Below are positions 1 through 10,147 of a stretch of DNA of 64,000 bases, piece by piece (within the stretch, counting starts at the first letter, position 1; each line of letters opens with the position of its first letter). The notes under the pieces were generated by a model. That model was not told the DNA's origin and ran no database searches. It was given only the letters and a program-made list of their open reading frames with translations. A program made the position numbers and the translations under genes. Source of the stretch: Escallonia rubra (Eukaryota; Streptophyta; Magnoliopsida; Escalloniales; Escalloniaceae); the NCBI GenBank assembly GCA_033065855.1, contig JAVXUO010000310.1, positions 1,260,001 through 1,324,000 of the forward strand. The letters run 5' to 3'.

Positions 1-471
1 GGCATTTGATATAAGAATTTTGTTTGCCCATTCCATCAAGTATTGTCGTTTAACTCTGTTACTTTTGCTTTGATATCTTGTCGTTTTGCACCTTACTGAG
101 CTATTCGAGCTCACCCTTTCACTCTTCCTTGCCCCTTGCCACAGGTCATTAAAGTGACTAAGGATCCGTGTGACGGCATTGGAGCTTTGAGAGTCCTTTG
201 TAGTTAATTAGATTTCAGTTTGTTTTGAGAACTTTACCCGAATGTGGGTAATTTGATAGAATTGATTTTAGGTGATTTGTTTAGCCGCTGCGTTTAGTAG
301 ATGGTTTTGTAAGGGATTATTCAGAGAATGAATTGTTTTAGAATTATGTTCTATGGAGATATTTTATTTCAAAGGATTTAGTTGCTCTGTCTATATCACT
401 GTCACCATAGTTATAGCGGTATCTTCAGGAACTTTGATTACAGTCACGGCTTCCGTTTTCGGGGCGTGACA
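1..471 (+). repeat. G1 5' LTR, 3' portion
   Basis: This is the last 471 bases of the 5' LTR, ending in GGGGCGTGACA just before the primer site. Positions 1-309 repeat exactly at 6857-7165. Adding the unmatched front of the 3' LTR (5186-6856) gives a full LTR of about 2.14 kb. Confidence 0.95.
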
Positions 472-475
472 AGGT

Positions 476-487
476 TGGTATCAGAGC
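476..487 (+). other. G1 primer-binding site (initiator-Met tRNA)
   Basis: TGGTATCAGAGC lies four bases after the LTR end. It is the complement of the 3' end of plant initiator methionine tRNA, the usual minus-strand primer of Tekay elements. The same 12-mer recurs at 35841 in C and, on the minus strand, at 57224-57235. Confidence 0.95.
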
Positions 488-650
488 TTAGGTTTGTGAT
501 TCTGTAGACTCGTGTGAGCCTAGGTTAAATAGTTGTGAACTAAATGTTCGACAAAATTTGTCTCTTTCTACTACCATTTTTTTTTATTTAGCGTGTGTCC
601 TTCGTACATTTGTAGGCTCATACAGCTTCATTTGGTGTGTTAGGATAACT

Positions 651-3600
651 ATGCCTCCTAGACGCGCTACTCGTGACACCAACGGTCTTCACAATCCACC
701 AACGGATGGTGGAGTTGCTGACGCTATTGTACAAGGATTTTAGAACTTGGCGAACTTAATAGCCGGAGGTGGCGGGATACCGATGAATCGAGATCAAAAT
801 CAAAACCAAGGGCAAAATGATGGAATTAGAACTGGAGATGTTGAAAAATTTAAGAAGTTAGTGCCCGCTTTTAAGGGGGAACCCGATCCAGAGAAGGCTG
901 AGGCGTGGGTGAACCAAAATGAGAAGGTATTTGACCTTTGGAACAGTAGTGATGAACAGAAGGTGGCATATGCGGTTTTCATGCTAGAAGATGAAGCTGA
1001 CCATTGGTGGAAAATGGTCAAACGCACGCAGAGGATCAGTGCTAATCATCCCATGACTTGGGAGCGATTTAAAACTATTTTCTTTGAGAAATACTTTCCT
1101 CAGAATGTAAAAGATCAGAAGGAAGAAGAATTTTTGAAGTTGGTACAGGACGATATGACAGTGGCACAATATGAGGCGAAGTTCACCTCATTATCAAGAT
1201 ATGCCCCGCATCTGGTTGATACTGAGAATCGTAAAGCAAGAAGGTTTGAGAAAGGATTAAGGCGCGGCATTAAGAACAGGTTGTTGGCACTAAAGCTTCC
1301 GACTTATGCTAAGGTGGTGGAACGGGCTGAAATTTTAGAGGCAGACTATGAAGAGTTTCAGAAAGAGAAGGAGGAACAGAGGCATAAGAGAGGCCGTGCA
1401 GAAACTTCAGACAAGAACAAGGGTAGCGGTCAGAACAAGAAGAAATCAACTTTACAAGAAGGCGTGCGATCGACTCGAAGGCTTCCAAAGATTTGCGATA
1501 CCTGCGGCAAAGAGCATGGGGATAAGCCATGCCATCGTTTAACAAATTCTTGCTTCAACTGTGGGAAGGTGGGACATTATGCTGTGGAATGCCCGTATCC
1601 AAAGAAAGAGAGACCAGGGGAGAAGACTTATAACACGCAAGCTCAGGGTGGGACCAAGCCATCTACAGGGGATCATAGGCCGAGAGTTCAAGGCCGTGCT
1701 TATGCCTTGACTGCCAGAGATGCCACAACTTCCAATGACGTGGTAGCAGGTACAATTCAAATCGGTTCTTATTCATTCCATGCATTATTAGACCCTGGAT
1801 CCACACATTCATTTATAACCTCTTCTCTTGCGTGTAAATTGGATTTAGAACCACAACCCTTAGAATTTGATTTGATGATTGATACCCCGGTGGGGAAATC
1901 TATTCTAGTATCTACGGTGTACAAGTCTTGTGTGGTTCACATTGAGCATAGAGAGTTACCGGTTGACCTTATAGCTATGGATATCCGGGATTTTGACGTT
2001 ATTCTTGGCATGGATTGGTTGTCTTCTTATCATGCCTCATTGGATTGTTATGCCAAAGAAGTGCATTTCCAGATTCCCGGTCAATCTAAGTTTAAGTTTA
2101 AAGGTTCTACTTCTATTACTTCTTCTTGTCTTATTTCTGCCTTACGGGCTAGACGACTACTCAGGAAGGGGTGTCAGGGATTTTTAGCTCACATTGTGGA
2201 TACCCGTATAGCTAATCAGAACTTGTTAGATATTCCCGTCGTTAGTGAATTTTCAGACGTGTTTCCAGAAGAGCTTCCTGATCTTCCTCCGAACCGTGAA
2301 GTCGAGTTTATTATAGATCTTGTACCAGGAGTTGCTCCGATTTCTAAGGCTCCCTACCGTATGGCTCCTGCCGAGCTCAAAGAGCTTAAGGTGCAACTTC
2401 AAGAATTGCTTGAGAAAGGCTTCATTCGCCCAAGCGTCTCTCCTTGGGGTGCTCCTGTTTTATTTGTAAAGAAGAAAGATGGAACAATGAGGTTGTGCAT
2501 TGATTATAGGGAGTTGAACCGTGTCACAATTCGTAATAAGTACCCTTTGCCACGGATTGATGACTTGTTTGACCAACTACAAGGAGCTGAATATTTTTCC
2601 AAGATTGATCTGAGGTCAGGTTACCACCAATTGAGGGTTAGGAGGGAAGATATACCCAAGACTGCCTTTCGAACAAGATATGGACACTATGAGTTTGTAG
2701 TGATGCCGTTTGGATTGACAAATGCACCTGCAGCGTTTATGGACTTGATGAATCGGGTGTTTAAGAAATACTTGGACCAATTTGTCATAGTATTTATCGA
2801 TGACATACTGATTTACTCCAAAAGCAAGGAAGAGCATGAGCAACATTTACGTATAGTGCTGCAGATTTTGCGGGAGGAGAAACTTTATGCCAAGTTCAAG
2901 AAATGTGAATTTTGGCTTGAGAAAGTTGTGTTTCTAGGGCATGTGGTGTCTAAAGATGGGATCTCGGTGGATCCATCTAAGGTAGAAGCAGTATGGAATT
3001 GGGAAAAACCAAGGACAGTTAGAGAAGTTCGTAGTTTCCTTGGTTTGGCTGGCTATTATCGCAGGTTTGTTGAGGGATTTTCAAAGCTTGCTACCCCATT
3101 AACTCGGTTGACTCGGAAAAAGGTTAAGTTTGAGTGGTCAGAGGAGTGTGATCATAGTTTTCTGGAGCTAAAGAAAAGACTGGTTTCAGCTCCTGTTCTT
3201 TCTCTACCTTCAGGGACCGGAGGATTTGTGATATACAGCGATGCTTCACAGAAAGGTCTGGGATGTGTGTTAATGCAACATGGACATGTTATTGCTTATG
3301 GCTCGCGGCAACTCAAAACGTATGAAATGAATTATCCAACACATGACTTGGAGTTAGCTGCCGTGGTTTTTGCATTAAAAATTTGGAGGCACTATCTCTA
3401 TGGTGAGACGTGTGAGATATACACGGATCATAAGAGCCTTAAGTTTTTATTCACACAGAAGGAGTTGAATATGCGGCAACGTCGATGGTTAGAATTACTT
3501 AAGGATTACGACTGCAAGATTTTATATCATCCAGGGAAGGCCAATGTGGTTGCTGATGCTCTCAGTAGAAAGAATACTGGTACATTTGCAGCTCTTTTGA

Positions 3601-3851
3601 CTACACAAAAGGAAATTCTTGCGGATCTTGAAAGTTTGGGTGTGGATGTTTTGGTTCCCGGGTCTGGGAATTATTTTGGTAGTTTAATGGCGCAACCTAC
3701 CTTGATCGAAAGGATTAAACAAGCTCAGACTGAAGATTCAAAGTTAATTAAGATCAGAGAACAAGTTAGAGCAGGTCAACAGCCAGAGTTCAGGATTGAT
3801 GCTGAGGGGGCATTACGCTTGGAACCAGACTGTGTGTTCCTTCTGATGTAA
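651..3851 (+). pseudogene. G1 gag-protease-RT-RNase H, one nonsense codon
   Basis: The natural gag start is ATG at 651 (MPPRRATRD...), the usual Tekay opening. After 30 codons an in-frame TAG (741-743) interrupts it; reading is then open from 744 to the stop at 3849-3851. Domains numbered from 747: gag core residues 30-230; CCHC zinc knuckle [14 protein letters not shown] at 269-282 (1551-1592); aspartic protease with DPGSTHSF at 349 (1791); RT residues about 540-780 with the catalytic box FIDD at 683-686, the YxDD equivalent; RNase H from about 825 with SDAS at 831-834 and TDHKS further on. The end is garbled after about codon 1024 because a base is missing near 3818-3820, so integrase lies in another frame. 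Related elements encode all this as one polyprotein. Confidence 0.93.
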
Positions 3852-5140
3852 GGTTAAAGGAGAAAATAATGCAGGATGCGCACAGTTCAGGCTTCACAGT
3901 ACATCCTGGTAGTACTACGATGTATCGGGATTTACGAGACGTGTTTTGGTGGAACGATATGAAAAGAGAGATAGCAGACTTCGTAGCTCGCTGTCTTATT
4001 TGTCAGCAGGTTAAAGTGGAACATCAACGGCCAAGTGGACCTTTGCAACCACTTACCATTCCTCAGTGGAAGTGGGAACATATTGCTATGGACTTCGTGT
4101 CTGGTTTGCCTAGGACAAGGCAAGGTCATGAGTCAAGTTGGGTGATAATCGATCGGTCGACTAAGTCAGCGCATTTTATTCCAGTTAAAGTTACCTATAG
4201 CTTAGAGAGGTGTGCTAAACTCTGTGTTCAGGAGATTGCTCGACTACACGGCGTGCCCGTTTCAATAGTTTCGGATAGGGATGCACGTTTTACATCGAGG
4301 TTCTGGCGTAGTTTGCAAGATGCTTTGGGTACGCGACTTAACCTTAGTACAGCTTATCATCCTCAAAGTGATGGACAGTCAGAGAGGACTATTCAAATTC
4401 TAGAGGACATGCTTAGGGCTTGCTCACTAAACTTTAAAAGTAACTGGGGTGATCATCTGCCACTTGTTGAGTTTGCATATAACAATAGCTTCCAGGCTAG
4501 TATTGGTATGGCACCCTTTGAAGCTTTGTATGGTCGAAGGTGTAGAACACCAATTTGCTGGTATGAGATTGGAGAGGAGAAAATTCTGGGTGCCTTGGGG
4601 CCAGAGATAGTACAAGTTACATCTGAGAAAATCCGTTTGATTAAGGATAATTTACTTGTTGCTCAGAGTCGCCAGAAGAGTTACGCTGATAGTAGAAGAC
4701 GTGAGTTAGAGTTTGAAGTAGGAGATCATGTATTTCTCAAAGTGTCACCTTGGAAAGGAGTAATGCGTTTTGGGAAGAAGGGCAAGCTTAGCCCTAGATT
4801 TATTGGGCCGTTCGAGATCTTGCGGAGGATTGGACCAGTCGCTTACCAGGTTGCCTTACCTCCAAGTTTGTCACGAGTGCATGATGTGTTTCATGTGTCA
4901 ACATTGAGGAAATACGTACCAGATCCATCTCATGTCATCCATTATGAACCTGTAGAGATTCGGGAGGATCTTTCATACGAGGAATACCCGGTAGAGATTC
5001 TAGATCGCAAGGAGCAAATTTTACGCACAAAAACTATTAAATTAGTTAAGGTGCGTTGGCGTAACCATTCAAAGGAAGAAGCCACTTGGGAACTCGAGGA
5101 TGCTATGCGCGAAAAGCACCCTCAGCTTTTTGACTTTTAA
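3821..5140 (+). pseudogene. G1 integrase plus chromodomain, frameshifted from pol
   Basis: This is the C-terminal third of pol, displaced by a one-base loss in the T-run near 3818-3820; the first ATG in this frame is 3869 but is internal. Counting from 3869, the HHCC zinc site is H5, H12, C42, C45; catalytic residues are D75, D136 and E172, with exactly 35 residues between the last two (D,D35E). A GPF-type tail (PRFIGPFEILRRIGPVAYQV) follows. The end, roughly residues 373-423, is a chromodomain (RKEQILRTKTIKLVKVRWR then EEATWELE), which in chromoviruses steers integration to marked chromatin. All catalytic residues are intact; only the frame break separates it from RT. Confidence 0.93.
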
Positions 5141-5172
5141 GGTACGTTATATTCCGAGGACGGAATTCTTTT

Positions 5173-5185
5173 AAGGTGGGGAGAA
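5173..5185 (+). other. G1 polypurine tract
   Basis: The purine run AAGGTGGGGAGAA immediately precedes the LTR start TGTAATACCCC at 5186. It is the plus-strand primer for reverse transcription. Equivalent tracts border C, D2 and R1. Confidence 0.85.
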
Positions 5186-7165
5186 TGTAATACCCCAATA
5201 TTTTTTTATGCTATATTATTACTTTAAAATAATTAAATAACTAAATAAGCAAGTTTGTGGTCTTTTTGCAATATTATGAAAGTTTTGGTGCCTTTTGAAT
5301 AAGTGGATAAAGTTCAGGGGGGTTTTGTGTAAATTGCCAATTAGGGCTTTAATATAAATAGTCCTTCTTCTTTCTCTTCCAGCCTCCCCTTTTCTTCCCT
5401 GTTCGCTGCCTCTCCCATTCCCTTCTCCATTTTCAGCCCTAAATTGCTCGTTCCTTTGGAAAAGATTGACGTATTCGAGTAGCGTAGCTTGGGAGGATTG
5501 TGTTTTCGTCGATTCACTAGTTGAAAGTAATGGCTTTTACCTCTCTTTGCTGTGGCACGGGTTTTGATTTCGCTTTTTGCACAGCTTTTGCATCTGCCAT
5601 GATTGTGAATACTTTAAACTTTTGTTCACAGTGCTGTGTTGGTCCATATGCCTTTCTATGCATTTTCTAATTGTATTAATCTTGAGAATTTGATGGCTGG
5701 CAGTTTGCTCCATTGTGGAGTAGTAGAAATTCATTTGCAAAAAACTCACCCCATAACATGTTAATGCTTTCCTATTCAGGGATGTAGATTGTTGATGGGC
5801 ATGCCTTTTAATTTCTGTGTTTTTCTATTTCGCCACCATCACTCCCTAAAGCATTTGATATTCACACAAATGGAGACTAGGGTTCATTTCTTTGGCTTTT
5901 CTTTCTCTATATTCCAAGCACCTTTTTCATGCACTAATCTGGTGGATTCATGTCTAGATGTTAGTGAATTTTCCAAAAGATTTCCTTAGTGACATATTCG
6001 ATTAGGTAAGAGTTTGGGTGGGTCTTCTTTATTTTACTCGTTGCCCGGCTCATACTATTTTTTTACAACAATTCCGTGGTGCCTTAATTCTAATGATACA
6101 GGTGCTTTTGGTTCAAAACCATATTTTGTTTTCCTTTGAAATCTTGGAGAGCTTTCATGGCTCTGTTTTTCTTTTTCCAGCTTTCAGACCATTGTTCTGT
6201 GGTTTTCCAGTGTGATGTCTATTGCTTTGTCCTTGTTCAGCTTGTGAACTATTGCCCTATCCTTGTTCCGGCTAGTTGGTAGACTATTTATGTGTCCTTC
6301 ATTTGGTAGTCTACTTCGGTGTCTTTTTCATTTCGTGTCACATGGACTTTACCGGCTGTAATTTATTGCTTGATTCTCCTTCATTTCATATGACTTGGAT
6401 GATCAGCTGATTTCTAAGGCGTGCGTCAATGACATGGTCATCTAGGAAAAGTTTTTGGGGGACTTGTTCACATGTCGTATTGATTTCGCGTCCTCTCTTT
6501 TGTCATTTCCTTTTGGATAAAATTGTTATACATTTTTATGTGTCGCTTACACATCAAAGTAATCCACTCGCTCTTGGCATATATTGAATCCGTACATTTA
6601 TGGGCATTGATTTGAAATTTATGTTGACTATGTTTGAACAACTCTCAAATTGAGAGGGTCCTTTGGACACACGTTTGATTATATGCTGGCGATTAATAGA
6701 TGCTTAGCATGCTACCGGTAGCACATGTTTGATGTTTGTACGTTTGGTTCAACGTTTGGGTCTTATGACCAACATAGTCATCGTATATTTTTGTTGTGTA
6801 GCATTCCCGGCATATTATATATATGTTTAAGGTTAATGCTTAATCACGTTTGTTTCGGCATTTGATATAAGAATTTTGTTTGCCCATTCCATCAAGTATT
6901 GTCGTTTAACTCTGTTACTTTTGCTTTGATATCTTGTCGTTTTGCACCTTACTGAGCTATTCGAGCTCACCCTTTCACTCTTCCTTGCCCCTTGCCACAG
7001 GTCATTAAAGTGACTAAGGATCCGTGTGACGGCATTGGAGCTTTGAGAGTCCTTTGTAGTTAATTAGATTTCAGTTTGTTTTGAGAACTTTACCCGAATG
7101 TGGGTAATTTGATAGAATTGATTTTAGGTGATTTGTTTAGCCGCTGCGTTTAGTAGATGGTTTTG
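5186..7165 (+). repeat. G1 3' LTR, truncated at its right end
   Basis: It starts TGTAATACCCC and should end GTGACA as the 5' copy does (471), but the match stops at 7165. The missing part equals positions 310-471 of the 5' LTR, about 160 bases. From 7166 the sequence is the tail of an A-family LTR. Small ORFs within it look spurious. Confidence 0.93.
5353..5360 (+). promoter_or_regulatory. G1 LTR TATA box
   Basis: TATAAATA lies 167 bases into the LTR and is followed by a pyrimidine-rich leader, consistent with the U3/R boundary about 30 bases downstream. No other promoter element is clear. Confidence 0.55.
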
Positions 7166-7266
7166 ACCGGTTGTGAGCGTTGAAAATGTCTGTTGCTTAT
7201 GCGGACGTGTCATGCAAAGTGCGACCACAGTAGGCCTTTGGGTGCGACCAGAATAGGTTGGGAACA
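7166..7266 (-). repeat. A3: tail fragment of an A-family LTR
   Basis: About 100 bases match the right-hand ends of A1 (34677-34780) and A2 (49032-49134), ending in the shared TTGGGAACA. In transcriptional sense (minus) this is the first 100 bases of U3. The rest of the LTR is missing; the left edge is fused to G1 at a shared TTTG. Confidence 0.88.
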
Positions 7267-7382
7267 ATATATATGTATGTAGATATATATGTGTATATAT
7301 GTGTATATATGTAGATATATATATGTAGATATATATGTGTATGTATGTATATATATATATGTATATATATATATAAATGTGT
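7267..7382. repeat. TA/TG microsatellite, left part
   Basis: Imperfect ATATATGTAGATATATATG repeats. The tract resumes at 8606 after the Mutator-like element, so the element inserted into it. Open frames here, rich in Tyr and Ile, are microsatellite artefacts. Confidence 0.9.
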
Positions 7383-7601
7383 GGGAGCTGATCCATTGCT
7401 CGCGCTGGCAAATGAAGTTAAGTTGCCAACGCGATCTGGCCGTCCACGCGCGATCTGTGGACGGTCCAGATCTTTTTTTCATGATTTTTTTAAGTCAGTC
7501 CGCTACATAATGTAGCGGACGATTTTTGGACAAAAATACCCCCTCTAACTTGAGGGAGTCAAAGATGCTGCAAAACCCATCCGCTACATTATGTAGCGGA
7601 T
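7383..7601 (+). repeat. Left TIR of the Mutator-like element
   Basis: It pairs with 8405-8605 on the opposite strand. It contains two copies of a palindrome (7498-7520 and 7579-7601) with arms GTCCGCTACAT, and another inverted repeat with stem CCGTCCAC/GTGGACGG near 7440-7466. Confidence 0.88.
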
Positions 7602-7616
7602 GATGGATGCTCAATT

Positions 7617-8099
7617 TTGCCCATCATCTCCTTCCTTTCTTTTGACTCTGTTCTGTGCTTTGATGTTTGTCTCTGTGCTTTGATGTTTGTTATTTTGCCC
7701 ATCGAGATCAAATCAAACCAAAAACAAACCCAAATTGGTGGTGGCGGCGTGAAAGGGAAGAACGAGGCCATGACAGAACCACCGCCACTCCACCACAACC
7801 AAGAAACCTACGATCGTTCATCCCAAGCAGTGTCTCCATCGCCCACAACCACCACCACTTTGCCACCGGCGCTGAACCCATCACCACCACCACTACCATC
7901 CGAACCCATCATCACCGCGACAGAACCACTGCCACTCCACCATAACCATCACCACCACGACAGAACCACCGCCACTCCACCACAACCAAGAAACCTACAA
8001 TTGTTCATCCTAAGCAGTGTCTCCATCGCCCACAACCACCACCACTCTGCCACCGGCGCTGAACCCATCACCACCACCATCCGAACGTCCGTAAAATAA
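7617..8099 (+). other. Interior of the Mutator-like element: 160-codon low-complexity open frame
   Basis: The frame is rich in Pro, His and Thr and carries two copies of a roughly 130-base segment (from 7772 and from 7959, offset 187). A second duplication, offset 61, lies near 8200-8305, outside the frame. Composition follows CCACCAC-type repeats, so a real protein is doubtful. It could be a captured host 5' UTR or exon fragment; I recognise no domain. Confidence 0.3.
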
Positions 8100-8404
8100 A
8101 AAGAAATAATAGATGTGAAGGTTTGGATCGAAATAAAATCCCGAACGTAGGCCTCGCTGGCTACAGCGGCGGCGACATGAAAGGGAAACTCGCGATGCTT
8201 CGTCAGATCTGGGATATCCTTCTTCGCGATGCTTCAGCGATGGGAACTCGTGATGTTTCGTCAGATCTGGGATCTCCTTCTTCGCAATGCTTCGGCGATG
8301 CTTGGTCTCATGGGCGGTGGTGGCGAGAGAGAGAGAGATAGAGAGAACCTCGGGGACAGAGGAAACACAGAAAGGAGAAAGACAACGGATGTCTCTGTAA
8401 AATA

Positions 8405-8605
8405 GTCCGCTACATTATGTAGCGGACAGATGTAATCGGGATTGAGGGGTATTTTTGTCAAAAATACTGTCCACTACATAATGTGGCGGACAGACTTAAA
8501 AAATTGCAAAAAAAAGATCTGGACCGTCCACAGATCGCGCGTGGACGGCCAGATCGCGTTGGCAACTTAACTCCATTTGACAGCGCTGTCAATGGATCAG
8601 CTCCC
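8405..8605 (-). repeat. Right TIR of the Mutator-like element
   Basis: Inverse of 7383-7601 with scattered mismatches. It contains the palindrome at 8405-8427 and, with two matching arm changes, at 8469-8491. Confidence 0.88.
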
Positions 8606-8611
8606 TATATG

Positions 8612-8642
<31 letters not shown>

Positions 8643-8682
8643 ATGTATATATATATATATGTGTCTGTATATATATATATGG
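8606..8682. repeat. TA/TG microsatellite, right part
   Basis: Continuation of the tract at 7267-7382 beyond the Mutator-like element, with runs of TATATATATG and GTGTGTGTG. Confidence 0.9.
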
Positions 8683-8689
8683 ATACTAT

Positions 8690-9541
8690 CACATGCACCA
8701 AATGTATAAAACAAAAATATAATATAGATATAATCATTAGAATATTTAGAACAAAAAGTTATTCAAATAGAAGAAACTGGTTTGTAGTAAAAATGAACAA
8801 GAACTTAGACTTATTATAAATATCTAGATTTATATATATATAATGTCTCCAATTTAAATTTAGATTTATTACTAATCCCGCATCACTAATCATTGATAAA
8901 AGTTGCTAATAAAATATTAATGTTGATTATAGAGTATACAAATTGTCGCTAAAAAATTTAAATTAAGCGGTTAAAAATATTAAGGTTCAGGGTATTATAC
9001 TCTTCCCAACTTAAAAAATTTCGTCCTCAAATTTTACATACCTGTGGTACCGAACAGATTAAGGTAAGAGCGTCGCACAATATCCTCTGGTTCTCGGGTA
9101 ATACGTATTACTCGCACCAATCATCCGTAAAGGTCCAATAATATCACTTACAACAACTTTGCTAGAGTAATCAGCTTAAATCTACCATGTATGCAACCCT
9201 AGGTCTGGAAAACCTAAGATTTTCCCATCAGAGCACCTACCGCGCTATCAGACTCTATATTCCATTTTTTTATTTTTTTTCCCCTCTCCCTCAGTCATTA
9301 TGCAAGGCATACAAACAAATATGACACTCCATAATAAAATAATGTACAACACCTAAGAAATTAACTATAAGTGTACATGACACCACATTATTGGATGCCG
9401 CAGCATCCTGAGTCAACATAGCAAAGAGACTGGAGTCTCAAGCCTCTGCCTTGCTGAGTCTGCCCATGACAAATCTGTCCTTAATGGAACCGACCCCATA
9501 ACGGATGAGGTGCATTACTCGCTGCTACATTGACTGTGTGT
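8690..9541 (-). mobile_element. R1: minus-strand Tekay-type remnant (3' LTR edge plus gutted interior)
   Basis: On the minus strand a GAGGACGAAATTTTTTAAG segment and a purine tract (9000-9012) lead into TATAATACCC, a decayed TGTAATACCC LTR start ending at plus 8999. The LTR part (about 8690-8999) is AT-rich and carries one TTTAGCGACAA motif (8943-8953, minus). The interior keeps only a protease-region vestige (about 9290-9480) before T interrupts at 9542, so nearly all of pol is missing between protease and polypurine tract. Confidence 0.65.
9290..9480 (-). pseudogene. R1 gag-protease vestige
   Basis: Minus-strand reading gives a degraded match to the start of a Ty3/gypsy protease (AMLTQDAAASNNVVS followed by a broken LFDxGxSxxFV box). 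It aligns by eye with the better-preserved copy at 56841-57060 in the D2 element. Not functional. Confidence 0.5.
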
Positions 9542-10147
9542 TGTTGGCACTTAAATTTCAACCCAAAAGTTATTTTTGATTCGTGCTGGACGGTTTGGAC
9601 GAGGCATCAAAGTTCGAATCCACATCATTTGGATTTAAAGATTAAATAAAGGTGTACAAGGTGCACAAGGCTCGTTACCGATCGGTGGGCTAGAATGTGA
9701 GGTTTTGTGGGCCTAGCGAGATTTCGAACCTCACTGAAGTTCGAACTCACGAATGTGGGCTCGAACTTCATACATTGACGGGCCATTGAGGTTTTGGACC
9801 CTTTAAGTCCGCAAGCATTCGGACTTTACTTCAGAGTTCGAAGCCTAAACCCAAAAGAAGGATATCTCGCACGTGGTTGAATTATCTTTTCAAAGGGATA
9901 AGCCAAATGAAGTAAGACTTATCAGGAGAAACAACTTGATAAGCTTGAAAAGATTCCTAGTGGAAGCCTCTACACAAGGATAAGGAAAATCCTATGTAAA
10001 GGGGATCAAGTTTAAAAAAAGAGTCACACAGAGAGAGAAAAGAGACTAAAAACATAGAGAAAACAGAAGCCTTACAGAAAACTTCAAGCGCTGCGGCTTA
10101 CAGGTATAGGGTTCCAACCACCAATTGGTGGAAAACTTTGTAACTCA

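Larger units (their letters stand above)
1..7165 (+). mobile_element. G1: Tekay-type Ty3/gypsy LTR retrotransposon (chromovirus), 5' end outside window
   Basis: The order LTR, primer site, gag, protease, RT, RNase H, integrase, chromodomain, polypurine tract, LTR is all visible on the plus strand. Integrase after RNase H makes it Ty3/gypsy, and a C-terminal chromodomain with a GPF-type integrase tail places it among chromoviruses of the Tekay/Del type. The 5' LTR is cut by the window edge. The 3' LTR is cut at 7165, where it joins an unrelated LTR tail. Bases 1-309 and 6857-7165 show no mismatch or indel, so insertion was recent. Coding is broken by one nonsense codon (741-743) and one frameshift (about 3818-3820). 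Confidence 0.95.
7383..8605. mobile_element. Non-autonomous Mutator-like element with about 200-bp TIRs
   Basis: The ends are long inverted repeats, 7383-7601 and 8405-8605, both starting GGGAGCTGATCCATTG from outside. Flanking 9-mers TAAATGTGT and TATATGTAT agree at 7 of 9 positions, as expected for a slightly decayed 9-bp target duplication, though the microsatellite context weakens this. No transposase frame is present. The interior holds repeated sequence with a 160-codon open frame (7617-8099). Long TIRs, a 9-bp-like duplication and non-transposase contents fit a MULE or Pack-MULE; other TIR families are not excluded. Confidence 0.75.

Noticed and set aside
7124-7510. Ile/Tyr/His-rich frames on both strands
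   Set aside because: Microsatellite translation across a TA/TG tract.
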